Below are positions 21,135 through 30,642 of a stretch of 64,000 nucleotides of DNA, piece after piece. The notes below the pieces were generated by a model. That model searched no databases and was not told the DNA's origin. It saw only the letters and a list, made by a program, of their open reading frames with translations. The stretch is from Streptomyces sp. NRRL B-1140. GTDB lineage: Bacteria; Actinomycetota; Actinomycetes; Streptomycetales; Streptomycetaceae. How positions within the stretch are numbered: the first letter of the stretch is position 1; the number at the start of each line of letters is the position of its first letter. A program made the translations under genes and the position numbers. The stretch is taken from positions 62,001-126,000 of the forward strand of contig NZ_LGEA01000102.1 in NCBI RefSeq assembly GCF_001280065.1, written 5' to 3'.

Positions 21135-23096
21135 TCACTGCTGGAAGGAGACGGGCAGTTTCGCGGCCTTGGCGCCGGTCGGCGGGACCTGGAGGGACTT
21201 CAGTGCGAACTCCATGACCTTCTTGTAGACGGGTCCGCAGATCTGCCCGCCGAAGTAACTGCCCCGGGTGGCGTTCTGGATGGCGCAGTAGACGGTGACG
21301 CGCGGCTTGTCGGCGGGTGCGAACCCGGCGAACGAGGAGGTGTAGCCGTGGTACTTGCCGGTGGCCGGATCCACGCGGTTGGCGGTACCCGTCTTGCCCG
21401 CCACGCGGTAGCCGGGGATGCGCGCCTTGGTGCCGGTGCCCTCCTCGTCGTCCACGACGGACTCCAGCATCTGGGCGAGGGTCTTCGCCGTCTTCTCGCT
21501 GACGACCCGGTTCTGCTGGGGTTTCGGGGCGGGCGTGAACTGGCCGTCGGGGCCCCTGGTGCCGCGTACGAGGGTGGGCTGGATGCGCACGCCGCCGTTG
21601 GCGATGGTCGAGTACACGGAGGCCGCCTGCATGGCGTTGATGGAGACGCCCTGGCCGAAAGGGATCGTGTACTGCTGCGAGGTCGACCACTTGTCGGGCG
21701 GGGCGAGGATGCCCTTGGTCTCGCCGGGGAAGCCGAGCCCGGTGTAGCCGCCGAGGCCGAACTTGCGCAGGTAGTCGTAGAGGACCTTGTTGGCCTGGGC
21801 CTGGGTCTTGCCGAGCTGTCCCGTGGCGAGGATGGTGCCGATGTTGCTGGACTTGGCGAGGACGCCGTTGAGCGTGAGGTACCAGGTCGGGTGGTCGATG
21901 TCGTCCTTGAAGAGCCGGTCGCCGCGGTGCAGCCGGTTGGGCACGACCACATGGGTCCCGGGTGTGGCGACGTTCTGCTGGAGGACGGCGGCCATCGACA
22001 TGACCTTGGCCGTGGAGCCGGGCTCGAAGGCGTCCTGGACGGCGGCGTTGCCCAGGGCGGCAGGGTCGGCGTCGGACAGGTCGTTCGGGTCGAAGCCGGG
22101 CGAGTTGGCCATGGCCAGGACCTGCCCGGTGCGGGTGTCCTGGACGATGACGTAGCCGCGGTCGGCCGCGGATTCCTTCACCTGCTCGCTGATGGCGTTC
22201 TGGGCGGCCCACTGGATGTCGCGGTCGATGGTGAGCTCGACGTCGCTGCCGGGCACGGCGGGTGTCTCGGTGGAGCCCGCGGTGGGCACGAGACGCCCCC
22301 CGGACTGGGCGTAGCGGATCTTGCCGTCCTTGCCGGCGAGCTTCTTGTCCAGCTGCAGTTCGATGCCGCCGCCCGGCTTGCCCTCGCCGTTGACCCAGCC
22401 CAGTATCCCGGCGGCGAGGTCCCCGCCGGGATACACGCGCTTGCTGGTGGCGACGGAGAAGACGCCGGACAGGACGTTGGGGGTGGACTTGTCCGTCTCG
22501 GCCTTCTCGGCGAGTGCGGACTTGAGGTCCTTGATCTGCTTCCAGACCTGCGGGGTCTGGCGCGAGGCCAGCTTGACGTAGCGCAGGGCGGTGTTCTTCG
22601 GACGCAGCTTCTTCACCAGGTCCGCCTGCTCCTGGCCCAGGATCGGGGCGAGGAGTGCCGCCGCCTGCTCGGGCCCGTCGGCGATCTTCAGCATGCCGGG
22701 GGCGAACATCGTGGGGTCGGCGGTGATGTCGTAGGCGTCCTCGCTGGTCGCGAGGGCCACACCGGACCGGTCGGTGATCTCGCCCCGGTCCGCGGCCAGC
22801 ACCTGCCCGACGTACCGGTTCTGCTCGGCCTTGGCCGCGTACGTGCTCGCGTCGACGGCCTGCACCTGGAAGAGCCGTACGACGAAGGCGGCCAGGACCA
22901 GGGTCAGCGCGAGTCCCACCAGCCGCAGGCGGGGCCGGGGGCTGCCCAGCCGCAGCGGCTTGGACGGCGCTGGGCGCCCCTGTCCCGGCCGGGGCCGGGC
23001 CGGGCGGGCCCCGGGGGCCGGACGGCGCCGGGCGTCGGGGCGGGCGGGCCGTGCGGGGCCGGGCACGCGGCGGCGCGGCGGTTGCCTGTCGGACAC
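21135..23096 (-). CDS. ftsI: Septal class B penicillin-binding protein FtsI (PBP3)
   Basis: 653 residues from the GTG at 23096, five bases after the ftsL stop, with GGTGA upstream. A Pro/Arg-rich cytoplasmic tail (~1-55) precedes one membrane helix (LRLVGLALTLVLAAFVVRLF). The non-catalytic domain starts with DRGEITDRSGVALATS. The transpeptidase carries SXXK in EPGSTAKVMSMA, SXN in KSSNIGT, and KTGTA in VAGKTGTANRVD. It cross-links septal peptidoglycan together with FtsW. Confidence 0.97.
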   Translation of the reverse strand: MSDRQPPRRRVPGPARPARPDARRRPAPGARPARPRPGQGRPAPSKPLRLGSPRPRLRLVGLALTLVLAAFVVRLFQVQAVDASTYAAKAEQNRYVGQVLAADRGEITDRSGVALATSEDAYDITADPTMFAPGMLKIADGPEQAAALLAPILGQEQADLVKKLRPKNTALRYVKLASRQTPQVWKQIKDLKSALAEKAETDKSTPNVLSGVFSVATSKRVYPGGDLAAGILGWVNGEGKPGGGIELQLDKKLAGKDGKIRYAQSGGRLVPTAGSTETPAVPGSDVELTIDRDIQWAAQNAISEQVKESAADRGYVIVQDTRTGQVLAMANSPGFDPNDLSDADPAALGNAAVQDAFEPGSTAKVMSMAAVLQQNVATPGTHVVVPNRLHRGDRLFKDDIDHPTWYLTLNGVLAKSSNIGTILATGQLGKTQAQANKVLYDYLRKFGLGGYTGLGFPGETKGILAPPDKWSTSQQYTIPFGQGVSINAMQAASVYSTIANGGVRIQPTLVRGTRGPDGQFTPAPKPQQNRVVSEKTAKTLAQMLESVVDDEEGTGTKARIPGYRVAGKTGTANRVDPATGKYHGYTSSFAGFAPADKPRVTVYCAIQNATRGSYFGGQICGPVYKKVMEFALKSLQVPPTGAKAAKLPVSFQQ

Positions 23097-23101
23097 TTCC
23101 G

Positions 23102-23551
23102 TCACCTGCCTGGGGTCGGGGCGAGGCCGTCGGTCATGGCCTCGGGGGCGAGGACCAGAGGGGTGTGCGCGGCGGGCCGCCGGGCGCCGGGAGCGGCGCT
23201 GGGGACGCCCTTGACGGTGCCGTCGGGGTCGAGGAAGACGGGGTCGCCGCCGGGCACCATGCCGAGCTCGCGGGCGCGGCGCTGCAGGGCGTCGGGGGCG
23301 GAGTAGGCGTCGATGTCCCGCTGGAGGGCCTGCTCCTCGTCGGTGAGGTTCTTGGTCCCGCTGCGGAGGTCGTCGAGTTTGAACGCGCCCTCGCTGAGGG
23401 CCGAGTTCAGCACCAGGAGGCAGATGAGACCGCCGCCGAGGAGGAGGACGACGAGCAGGACGAACGGTGCGCGGGCCGCCTGCCCGGGACCGGTCGGAAG
23501 GAGCCGCGCGAGCCGGGCCGCCCTCCCCTTCAGTTCGGGTTTGCCGCTCAC
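23102..23551 (-). CDS. ftsL: Cell division protein FtsL
   Basis: 149 residues from the GTG at 23551 (GAGGGAGCG upstream). A basic cytoplasmic N-terminus, one membrane helix (FVLLVVLLLGGGLICLLVLN, ~32-51), then a short coiled coil (NLTDEEQALQRDIDAYSAPDAL). The topology, size and position between rsmH and ftsI identify FtsL, a bitopic divisome protein that bridges FtsQ/FtsB and FtsW/FtsI. Sequence conservation in this family is low, so context carries weight. Confidence 0.88.
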   Translation of the reverse strand: MSGKPELKGRAARLARLLPTGPGQAARAPFVLLVVLLLGGGLICLLVLNSALSEGAFKLDDLRSGTKNLTDEEQALQRDIDAYSAPDALQRRARELGMVPGGDPVFLDPDGTVKGVPSAAPGARRPAAHTPLVLAPEAMTDGLAPTPGR

Positions 23552-23582
23552 GCACGCTCCCTCGGTCCGGCCTGCACACGCC

Positions 23583-24539
23583 TCACTCGACGTCCTCCCT
23601 GATGCGCTGGGCCCCGCGCAGTCGCGCCGGTGCCGCCCGCCGGTTCTCGGCGATCTCCTCCTCCGTGGGGAGTTCGGCACCGCGGGTGAGCAGCTTGAGC
23701 CGCGGCTGGTAGCGCTCGGGGACGACGGGCAGCCCCGGTGGCGCGGTGGTGGCCGCACCTGCCGCGAAGACCTGCTTGACCAGCCGGTCCTCCAGCGAGT
23801 GGTACGACAGCACGGCGATCCGCCCGCCCACGTCGAGCGCCTTCACGGCGGCGGGGATCGCGCGTTCCAGGACGGAGAGCTCGCCGTTGACCTCGATGCG
23901 CAGGGCCTGGAAGGTGCGTTTGGCCGGGTTTCCGCCGGTGCGCTTGGCGGCCTGCGGCAGGGCGTCGCGGATCAGCTCGACCAGCCGCGCGCTGTTACTG
24001 AACGGCTCCTTGTCCCGCTCCCGCACGATCGCGCTCACGATCCGCTTGGCCTGCTTCTCCTCGCCGTAGGCCCGCAGGATGCGCACGAGTTCGCCCGGCG
24101 GGTAGGTGTTGAGGACCTCGGCGGCACTGACGCCGGTCGTCTGGTCCATGCGCATGTCGAGGGGGGCGTCCTGGGCGTAGGCGAAACCCCGGTCGGCCTC
24201 GTCGAGCTGCATGGAGGACACGCCCAGGTCGAACAGGACGCCCTGCACCCGCCCGATGCCGAGCCGGTCGAGCACCTCGGGGAGCTCGTCGTAGACGGCG
24301 TGGACGAGGGTGGCGCGCTCGCCGTAGGGGGCGAGGCGCTCGCCGGACAGGCGCAGGGCCTCCTTGTCGCGGTCGAGGGCGACGAGCCGGGTCTCGGGGA
24401 ATCGCGCGAGCAGCGCCTCGCTGTGGCCGCCGAGGCCGAGGGTGCAGTCGACGACCACGGCGTCCGGGCCCTCCAGGGCGGGTGCCAGCAGATCCAGGCA
24501 CCGCTGGAGCATCACCGGGACGTGTCGACTGTCGCTCAA
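23583..24539 (-). CDS. rsmH: 16S rRNA m4C1402 methyltransferase RsmH (MraW)
   Basis: 318 residues. The frame begins with TTG at 24539, four bases after GAGAGGG; a later ATG would remove the conserved HVPVML start of the family, so TTG is the likely initiator. SAM-binding block [16 protein letters not shown] near residue 30, then [30 protein letters not shown], and [15 protein letters not shown]. It N4-methylates C1402 of 16S rRNA. First gene of the division cluster; no mraZ is visible upstream. Confidence 0.96.
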   Translation of the reverse strand: MSDSRHVPVMLQRCLDLLAPALEGPDAVVVDCTLGLGGHSEALLARFPETRLVALDRDKEALRLSGERLAPYGERATLVHAVYDELPEVLDRLGIGRVQGVLFDLGVSSMQLDEADRGFAYAQDAPLDMRMDQTTGVSAAEVLNTYPPGELVRILRAYGEEKQAKRIVSAIVRERDKEPFSNSARLVELIRDALPQAAKRTGGNPAKRTFQALRIEVNGELSVLERAIPAAVKALDVGGRIAVLSYHSLEDRLVKQVFAAGAATTAPPGLPVVPERYQPRLKLLTRGAELPTEEEIAENRRAAPARLRGAQRIREDVE

Positions 24540-24919
24540 GGGGCCCTCTCAGATCCGGCACGGCCGTACGCACCGCCGGGTCACCGCCCGCTCGAGGACA
24601 TGAGGCCCGCCGGCGCCGGAAGCGTCAGCCGACCGGGAGCGGGAGGAGGCCGAGCCGTACGTACGCGCCGCGCACGCGGGGAGATCTCCGGATCGTCGCC
24701 GGGGTCTCCGAAGTAATCAGTCCAGCGGGGAGAGTCTCGCCTCCCGCTTCGCGTCACTTTAGTCCACGGTGTCGCCCGGTCAATCAACCGGCCTGCGCGT
24801 CGCCGCCGTTCGCGCGGGGGCCGGGACCCCACCCGTGTGGGTTACCTCACATGTCCTGCTCGGCGGCATTCTTTGTGCACTTCCACAGGAGGCCGGGACG
24901 GGGTGTGACCAGTAACGTC
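24540..24919. promoter_or_regulatory. Divergent intergenic region rsmH / carbonic-anhydrase-like gene
   Basis: 380 bases without a supported gene. It contains the minus-strand promoter at 24756-24783 and the rsmH leader. On the plus side AGGAGG at 24887-24892 is a good ribosome-binding site for the next gene if a GTG at 24905 is used. I see no convincing plus-strand promoter. Confidence 0.5.
24756..24783 (-). promoter_or_regulatory. Likely promoter of the division and cell-wall cluster
   Basis: On the minus strand TTGACC (24778-24783), a 16-base spacer and TAAAGT (24756-24761) form a near-consensus vegetative promoter. Transcription would start near 24748, giving a ~210-base untranslated leader before rsmH. 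Confidence 0.7.
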
Positions 24920-25474
24920 ATGGCTATGACGACTTCTGCATCGGTACCCACGGGTTCGGAAAGCGCCAAGGCCGGCAACACGGTCACCGACCGTCTCGTA
25001 GAGGCGAACGCCCGGTACGCCGAGGCCTTCACCGACCCGGGGATGGACGCCCGGCCCGTGCTGCACGTCGCCGTCGTGGCCTGCATGGACGCCCGCCTCG
25101 ACCTGCACGCGGCGCTCGGGCTCGAGCTCGGCGACTGCCACACGATCCGCAACGCGGGCGGCGTCGTCACCGACGACGTGATCCGCTCCCTCACCATCAG
25201 CCAGCGCAAGCTGGGCACCCGCAGCGTGGTACTCATCCACCACACCGGCTGCGGCCTGGAGAGCCTCACCGAGGACTTCCGCAACGAGCTGGAGGCCGAG
25301 GTCGGGCAGCGTCCGGCGTGGGCCGTGGAATCCTTCCGGGACGTGGACCAGGACGTGCGGCAGTCGATGCAGCGCGTGCGCACCTCGCCGTTCGTGCCGC
25401 ACACCGACGACGTGCGCGGATTCGTGTTCGACGTGAAGACCGGCCTGCTGCGCGAGGTCGACCCGGCTTCCTGA
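24920..25474 (+). CDS. Beta-carbonic-anhydrase-like protein
   Basis: 184 residues from ATG 24920; ATG 24926 and GTG 24905 (AGGAGG 12 bases upstream) are alternatives. Beta-carbonic-anhydrase zinc ligands are visible: Cys and Asp in VVACMDARLD near residue 53, and His and Cys in IHHTGCG near residue 108; RNAGG is also conserved. Members hydrate CO2 to bicarbonate, though this short subgroup (as in mycobacteria) has varied activity. It is divergent from the division cluster and 289 bases upstream of moxR. Cytoplasmic, with no signal peptide. Confidence 0.85.
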   Translation: MAMTTSASVPTGSESAKAGNTVTDRLVEANARYAEAFTDPGMDARPVLHVAVVACMDARLDLHAALGLELGDCHTIRNAGGVVTDDVIRSLTISQRKLGTRSVVLIHHTGCGLESLTEDFRNELEAEVGQRPAWAVESFRDVDQDVRQSMQRVRTSPFVPHTDDVRGFVFDVKTGLLREVDPAS

Positions 25475-25763
25475 CCTGCGCGGCGGGACAGGCCCACCCC
25501 GGCCCCGCCCCCGCCGCGGCTGTCGGAATCCTGTCAGTCACGCGTTCGAATGGCCGCAAGACCGACATATCGCGGCCAGTTGTCCACAGTCGAGTGACAC
25601 GAAACGGTAACGGCGGCAAGAATGCGGGAGTGACGTCACGCGGAACCTTTCACGCGTGGTGTCCGTGGTTCGGGGTGGGCCGGCCCGCGTCATGCGGCGT
25701 CGGCCCGGGAATATGGGGTATCTCGTGCTTCCTGGGAGCACGGGAAAGGCCGAGGAGCGCCGG

Positions 25764-26840
25764 GTGACGACCTATGACGATCGAGCGAGCCATGGGGGTC
25801 CCCCAAGCCGGGACTTCTCGCGGGTGGGGGACGATCTGACCGCCGTGGTGGAGCGCGTGCGGCAGTCGGTGGAAGGCGTGATCGAGGGCAAGCCCGAGGT
25901 CGTACGGCTCTCGCTGACCGTCCTGCTCGCCGAGGGACATCTGCTGATCGAGGACGTCCCGGGTGTCGGCAAGACGATGCTGGCCAAGGCGCTGGCGCGG
26001 TCCATCGACTGTTCGGTGCGGCGCATCCAGTTCACGCCGGACCTGCTGCCGTCGGACATCACCGGCGTGTCCATCTGGGACCAGCAGCGCCGTGACTTCG
26101 AGTTCAAGCCGGGCGCGATCTTCGCGCAGGTGGTGATCGGCGACGAGATCAACCGCGCCTCGCCCAAGACGCAGTCCGCGCTCCTGGAGTCGATGGAGGA
26201 GCGCCAGGTCACCATCGACGGCAAGACCTACGAGCTGCCCAGCCCCTTCATGGTGGTGGCGACGCAGAACCCGGTCGAGATGGAGGGCACCTACCCGCTG
26301 CCGGAGGCCCAGCGCGACCGCTTCATGGCCCGGGTCTCCGTCGGCTACCCGAGCGCGGAGGCCGAGCTGCAGATGCTGGACGTGCACGGCGGCGTCTCGC
26401 CGCTGCAGGACCTCCAGCCCGTGGCCCACGCGGACGAGATCCTCAAGCTCATCGAGGCGGTGCGCGGGGTGCACGTCGCCGAGCCGGTCCGGCGCTACGC
26501 CGTCGACCTGGTCGGCGCCACGCGCACCCACCCCGACCTGAGACTCGGCGCCTCCCCGCGCGCGACGCTGCACCTGCTGCGCGCGGCGAAGGCGTCCGCG
26601 GCCCTCAGCGGGCGGGAGTACGCGCTGCCGGACGACGTGCAGGCCCTCGCCGTCGCCGTCCTGGCCCACCGCCTGCTGCCCACCGCCCAGGCCCAGCTCA
26701 ACCGGCGCACGGCCGAGCAGGTCGTCGAGGAGATCCTGCAGCGCACCCCGGTGCCGGCGGGGCCGCAGCAGCAGAGCGGCTTCGGCGGCCTGGGCCGTAC
26801 GGCTCCGGCGTATCCCCAGCAGCCGCCGCGGAGGCTGTGA
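25764..26840 (+). CDS. MoxR-family AAA+ ATPase
   Basis: 358 residues from the GTG at 25764, chosen for GAGGAG a few bases upstream. Walker A VPGVGKTMLAKAL near residue 68, Walker B VVIGDEINRASPKTQSALLE, sensor ATQNPVEMEGTYPLPEAQRDRF, all typical of MoxR. These ATPases act as chaperones for partner proteins with VWA or DUF58 domains. First gene of a three-gene operon with the DUF58 protein (stop and start overlap as TGATG) and a membrane transglutaminase. The set is widespread in actinobacteria; its substrate is unknown. Confidence 0.93.
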   Translation: MTTYDDRASHGGPPSRDFSRVGDDLTAVVERVRQSVEGVIEGKPEVVRLSLTVLLAEGHLLIEDVPGVGKTMLAKALARSIDCSVRRIQFTPDLLPSDITGVSIWDQQRRDFEFKPGAIFAQVVIGDEINRASPKTQSALLESMEERQVTIDGKTYELPSPFMVVATQNPVEMEGTYPLPEAQRDRFMARVSVGYPSAEAELQMLDVHGGVSPLQDLQPVAHADEILKLIEAVRGVHVAEPVRRYAVDLVGATRTHPDLRLGASPRATLHLLRAAKASAALSGREYALPDDVQALAVAVLAHRLLPTAQAQLNRRTAEQVVEEILQRTPVPAGPQQQSGFGGLGRTAPAYPQQPPRRL

Positions 26841-28201
26841 TGTCGACCGCGGGGGCGGGCCGGGCGGAAGCCGACCGGGGCGAGAAGGGGGGCGTCCGCA
26901 CCGCTCTGGCCGGTCTGACCACCCGCGGACGCTCGTTCCTGGCCGCCGGTGTCGCGGCCGCGATCTGCAGTTACGTGCTCGGCCAGAGCGACCTGCTGCG
27001 CGTGGGGCTGCTGCTGGCGGTGCTGCCGCTGGTGTGCGCGGCGGTGCTGTACCGCACCCGCTACCGGGTCGCGGGCAGCCGCCGGCTCTCCCCCGCCCGC
27101 GTTCCCGCGGGCAGCGAGGCCCGGGTCCACCTGCGGATGGACAACGTCTCGCGGCTGCCCACGGGCCTGCTGATGCTCCAGGACAAGGTGCCGTACGTGC
27201 TCGGTCCGCGGCCCCGATTCGTGCTCGACCGGGTGGAGGCGGGCGGCCGGCGCGAGGTGTCCTACCGGGTGCGCTCCGACCTGCGCGGCCGCTACCCGCT
27301 GGGCCCGCTCCAGCTGCGCCTGACCGACCCGTTCGGCATGTGCGAGCTGACCCGCTCCTTCTCGACGCACGACACCCTCACGGTCATCCCGCGCGTGGAG
27401 CCGCTGGCGCCGGTGCGTCTGGGCGGCGAGGCGCAGGGCTACGGCGACGGGCGGCAGCGTTCGCTCGCCCTGGCCGGCGAGGACGACGTCATTCCGCGCG
27501 GCTACCGCTACGGCGACGACCTGCGGCGCGTGCACTGGCGTTCCACCGCCCGCTACGGCGAGCTGATGGTGCGCCGCGAGGAGCAGCCGCAACGCGCCCG
27601 CTGCACGGTGCTGCTGGACACCCGCGGCATCGCCTACCAGGGCGCGGGGCCGGACTCACCCTTCGAGTGGGCCGTCTCGGGCGCCGCCTCGGTGCTGGTG
27701 CACATGCTCGAACGCGGCTACTCGGTACGGCTGCTCACGGACACCGGGGACGCGGTGCCCGGCGAGGGCGGCGACGGCTTCGCGGGCGCCAGCCAGCAGT
27801 CGGCGGACGCGGCCGGACTGATGATGGACACCCTCGCGGTGATCGACCATTCCGACGGCGCGGGCCTGTCCCGGGCCTATGACGTGCTGCGCGGCGGCAA
27901 CGAGGGGCTGCTGGTGGCCTTCCTCGGCGACCTGGACGAGGAGCAGGCGGCCGTGCTGGGGCGGATGCGGCAGCGCAGCCCTGGGGCGGTCGCCTTCGTG
28001 CTGGACAGCGACTCCTGGGGGCGGGAACCGGGCCATGTGCCCGGCCCCTCGGACAGGAGCGGAGACCGGCTGCGCATGCTGCGCGAGGCGGGCTGGACGG
28101 CCCTGCGCGTGCCGCGGGGCGCCTCCATGGACGAGCTGTGGCGGCTGGCGGACCGGGAGCGCAGGGGCGTGACCGCCGCGAGCGGCGGGGAGGGACCGTG
28201 A
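26840..28201 (+). CDS. DUF58-domain protein
   Basis: 453 residues. ATG 26840 is preferred because GGAGG lies 5 bases upstream; a GTG three bases earlier is too close. Two hydrophobic segments (~28-65) are followed by a beta-rich region (SRRLSPARVPAGSEARVHLRM) and the DUF58 core RGYRYGDDLRRVHWRSTARYGELMVRREE near residue 220, with a VWA-like fold after it (CTVLLDTRG). The protein is probably membrane-anchored with a large cytoplasmic part and is the expected partner of the MoxR ATPase. It overlaps its neighbours at both ends. Confidence 0.9.
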   Translation: MSTAGAGRAEADRGEKGGVRTALAGLTTRGRSFLAAGVAAAICSYVLGQSDLLRVGLLLAVLPLVCAAVLYRTRYRVAGSRRLSPARVPAGSEARVHLRMDNVSRLPTGLLMLQDKVPYVLGPRPRFVLDRVEAGGRREVSYRVRSDLRGRYPLGPLQLRLTDPFGMCELTRSFSTHDTLTVIPRVEPLAPVRLGGEAQGYGDGRQRSLALAGEDDVIPRGYRYGDDLRRVHWRSTARYGELMVRREEQPQRARCTVLLDTRGIAYQGAGPDSPFEWAVSGAASVLVHMLERGYSVRLLTDTGDAVPGEGGDGFAGASQQSADAAGLMMDTLAVIDHSDGAGLSRAYDVLRGGNEGLLVAFLGDLDEEQAAVLGRMRQRSPGAVAFVLDSDSWGREPGHVPGPSDRSGDRLRMLREAGWTALRVPRGASMDELWRLADRERRGVTAASGGEGP

Positions 28202-30594
28202 TGAGCGGGCGGGTACGACTGACGCTGGGCGCCTGGGCGGCCACCCTGATGGCCGCGTGCGCCCTGCTGCCCCTCGTTCGGCCGGCCACATGGATCGTGC
28301 AGGCGGCGTTCCTGCTGGCGCTGCAGTCGGGCGTGGGAGCCGCTGCCCGCCGGGTGCCGCTGGCCCGGCCGCTGACGGTGGCGGCGCAGGCCGTGGTCAC
28401 CGTGATGCTGCTGACCTTCGTGTTCGCCCGTGGGCAGGCCCTGGCCGGGCTGATCCCGGGACCGCAGGCCGTCGACCGCTTCGCGCTCCTGCTCCAGCAG
28501 GGCGGTGACGACATCGCGCGGTACGCGATACCGGCGCCCCTGGAGTCCGACGGCATACGGCTGATGCTGCTGGGCGGGGTATTGATCATCGGCCTGCTGG
28601 TGGACACCCTCGCGGTGACCTTCCGCAGCGCCGCTCCGGCCGGCCTGCCCCTGCTCGCCCTGTACTCCGTGGCGGCGGGGCTGTCCGACGGGGACGCGGA
28701 CTGGCTGTGGTTCCTGGTGGCGGCGGCCGGCTATCTGATGCTGCTGCTGGCCGAGGGGCGGGACCGGCTCTCGCAGTGGGGCCGGGTCTTCGGCGGTGCG
28801 CCGCGCACGGCGGGCGGGGAGCCGAGCGGCGCCCTGGCCCCGGTCCGCACCGGCCGGCGCATCGGCGTGGTCGCGCTGGGCATCGCCCTGGTGGTGCCGC
28901 TCGGCCTGCCCGCGATGAACGGCGGCCTGCTGGACACCGTGGGAGCGGGCGCGGGCGGCGGAGCCGGCGGCGGGGGCACGATCTCCGCCGTGAATCCGCT
29001 GGTGTCGCTGCGGGACAGCCTGAACGCGGACGAGGATCAGCAGGTGCTGTCCGTGCGGACCAAGTCGCCGGACCTCTCCGACCTGTATCTGCGGATCGTG
29101 TCCCTGGACGACTTCGACGGCACCACGTGGAAGCCGTCCAGGCGGTCCATCACCGCCGTCCCCGACGGCACATTCCCCGACCCGGCCGGGCTCAGCCCGG
29201 ACGTCAAGCGCACGGAGTTCGACACCACGATCACGGCGGCCGGCTGGTACGCCCAGGACTGGCTGCCCATGCCGTACCCGCCGAGCGGCGTGCGCATCAG
29301 CGGCAACTGGCGCTACGAGCCGCAGGGCATGACGCTGGTCGGCGACCACGGGCAGAACACCCGCGGCCTGACGTACCAGGTCAAAAGTCTGGACGTGCAG
29401 CCGACGGCGGAGCAGCTCGCCTCGGCGGGGCCGGCGCCCGAGGACATCGAGCGCCCGTTCACGAAGCTGCCCGACTCGCTGCCGTCGGTGGTGGCCCGCA
29501 CCGCCCGCACCGTCACCGCGGGCGCGTCCAGCCCGTACGACCAGGCGGTCAAGCTCCAGGACTGGTTCGCCGTGACCGGCGGCTTCGAGTACGACACGCA
29601 GGTGCAGGTCGGCAGCGGCTCGCAGGCGATCGCCCGCTTCCTGAAGGACAAGCAGGGCTTCTGCGTGCACTTCTCCTTCGCGATGGCGGCGATGGCCCGT
29701 TCCCTGGGTATTCCGGCCCGGGTGGCGGTGGGCTTCGCGCCCGGTTCCCCGCAGGCGGACGGCTCGGTGTCGGTGGGGCTGCGGGACGCGCACGCGTGGC
29801 CCGAGCTCTACTTCGAGGGCGTGGGGTGGACCCGCTTCGAGCCGACTCCGAACCGCGGCTCGATTCCGTCGTACACCCTGCCCGACAACCCCGGCAGTTC
29901 GGTGCCGGACCCGTCGCGTCCCTCCCGGTCGGCGTCGACCGCGCCCTCCGCGGCACCCTCGGTGAGCGAGAGCTGCACGCCGGAGCAGAAGAAGCTGGAC
30001 GGCGGTTGCGGGAGCGAATCGCCGCAGGCGGCGCTGCCCACGGACGACGACGGCCCGAAGTGGTACGCGTTCCTGGTGTGGGCCCTGGCCGGCCTCGCCG
30101 TCCTCGCACTCCCCCTGGCCCCGATGCTGTGGCGGCTGCGGACACGGTCGGTACGGCTCGGGGCGCACGGCCGGGGCGAGGCCGACACGGCGCCCCACAC
30201 CCTGGCCGTCTGGCAGGAGCTGACCGACACGGCGTGGGACTTCGGCATCACGCCGGACGAATCACAGACACCGCGCAAGGCGGCCGCCCGTATGGTGCGC
30301 CTCGGCGATCTCGACGCGGCGGCCGCGGCCTCGGTGTACCGGGTGGCGAACGCGGTGGAGCAGGTGCTGTACGCCCCGCACCCGCGCCCGGTGGCGGGCC
30401 TCACCGAGGACGTGCGCCGTGCGACGGCGGGACTCGGCGCGGCGGCCGGCCGGGCGGCCGGGCTCCGCGCGCTTGTGGCCCCCCGGTCCACCGCGCGTGT
30501 GGTGTGGGCGGCGTCGGCCTGGTGGACGAGGGTCCGGGAGCGGGCGGTGGCGCTGCGGCCGACGTGGCGGAAGACCTCGGCGCAGCAGGGCTGA
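28201..30594 (+). CDS. TgpA-type membrane transglutaminase-like protein
   Basis: 797 residues starting at the ATG that overlaps the DUF58 stop (TGATG), with GGGAGGG upstream. About six membrane helices occupy residues 8-240, followed by an extracellular transglutaminase core: Cys488 in KQGFCVHFSFAMA and His531 in LRDAHAWPELYFEG. The third catalytic position reads Glu547 (WTRFEPTP) where many relatives have Asp. A Ser/Pro-rich linker, a final membrane helix (~625-645) and a cytoplasmic DUF4129-like tail follow. Probably modifies or binds cell-surface protein (inference). Confidence 0.9.
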   Translation: MSGRVRLTLGAWAATLMAACALLPLVRPATWIVQAAFLLALQSGVGAAARRVPLARPLTVAAQAVVTVMLLTFVFARGQALAGLIPGPQAVDRFALLLQQGGDDIARYAIPAPLESDGIRLMLLGGVLIIGLLVDTLAVTFRSAAPAGLPLLALYSVAAGLSDGDADWLWFLVAAAGYLMLLLAEGRDRLSQWGRVFGGAPRTAGGEPSGALAPVRTGRRIGVVALGIALVVPLGLPAMNGGLLDTVGAGAGGGAGGGGTISAVNPLVSLRDSLNADEDQQVLSVRTKSPDLSDLYLRIVSLDDFDGTTWKPSRRSITAVPDGTFPDPAGLSPDVKRTEFDTTITAAGWYAQDWLPMPYPPSGVRISGNWRYEPQGMTLVGDHGQNTRGLTYQVKSLDVQPTAEQLASAGPAPEDIERPFTKLPDSLPSVVARTARTVTAGASSPYDQAVKLQDWFAVTGGFEYDTQVQVGSGSQAIARFLKDKQGFCVHFSFAMAAMARSLGIPARVAVGFAPGSPQADGSVSVGLRDAHAWPELYFEGVGWTRFEPTPNRGSIPSYTLPDNPGSSVPDPSRPSRSASTAPSAAPSVSESCTPEQKKLDGGCGSESPQAALPTDDDGPKWYAFLVWALAGLAVLALPLAPMLWRLRTRSVRLGAHGRGEADTAPHTLAVWQELTDTAWDFGITPDESQTPRKAAARMVRLGDLDAAAAASVYRVANAVEQVLYAPHPRPVAGLTEDVRRATAGLGAAAGRAAGLRALVAPRSTARVVWAASAWWTRVRERAVALRPTWRKTSAQQG

Positions 30595-30642
30595 GGAGCG
30601 GCTCCTGGGGTGGCGCTGCTCGGGCCGGCCGGTGCGGATGCG

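Noticed and set aside
24482..24919. Longer open frame extending the carbonic-anhydrase-like protein upstream by ~146 residues
   Set aside because: It runs into the rsmH coding region on the opposite strand and across its promoter; the extension is Arg/Pro-rich with no family similarity.
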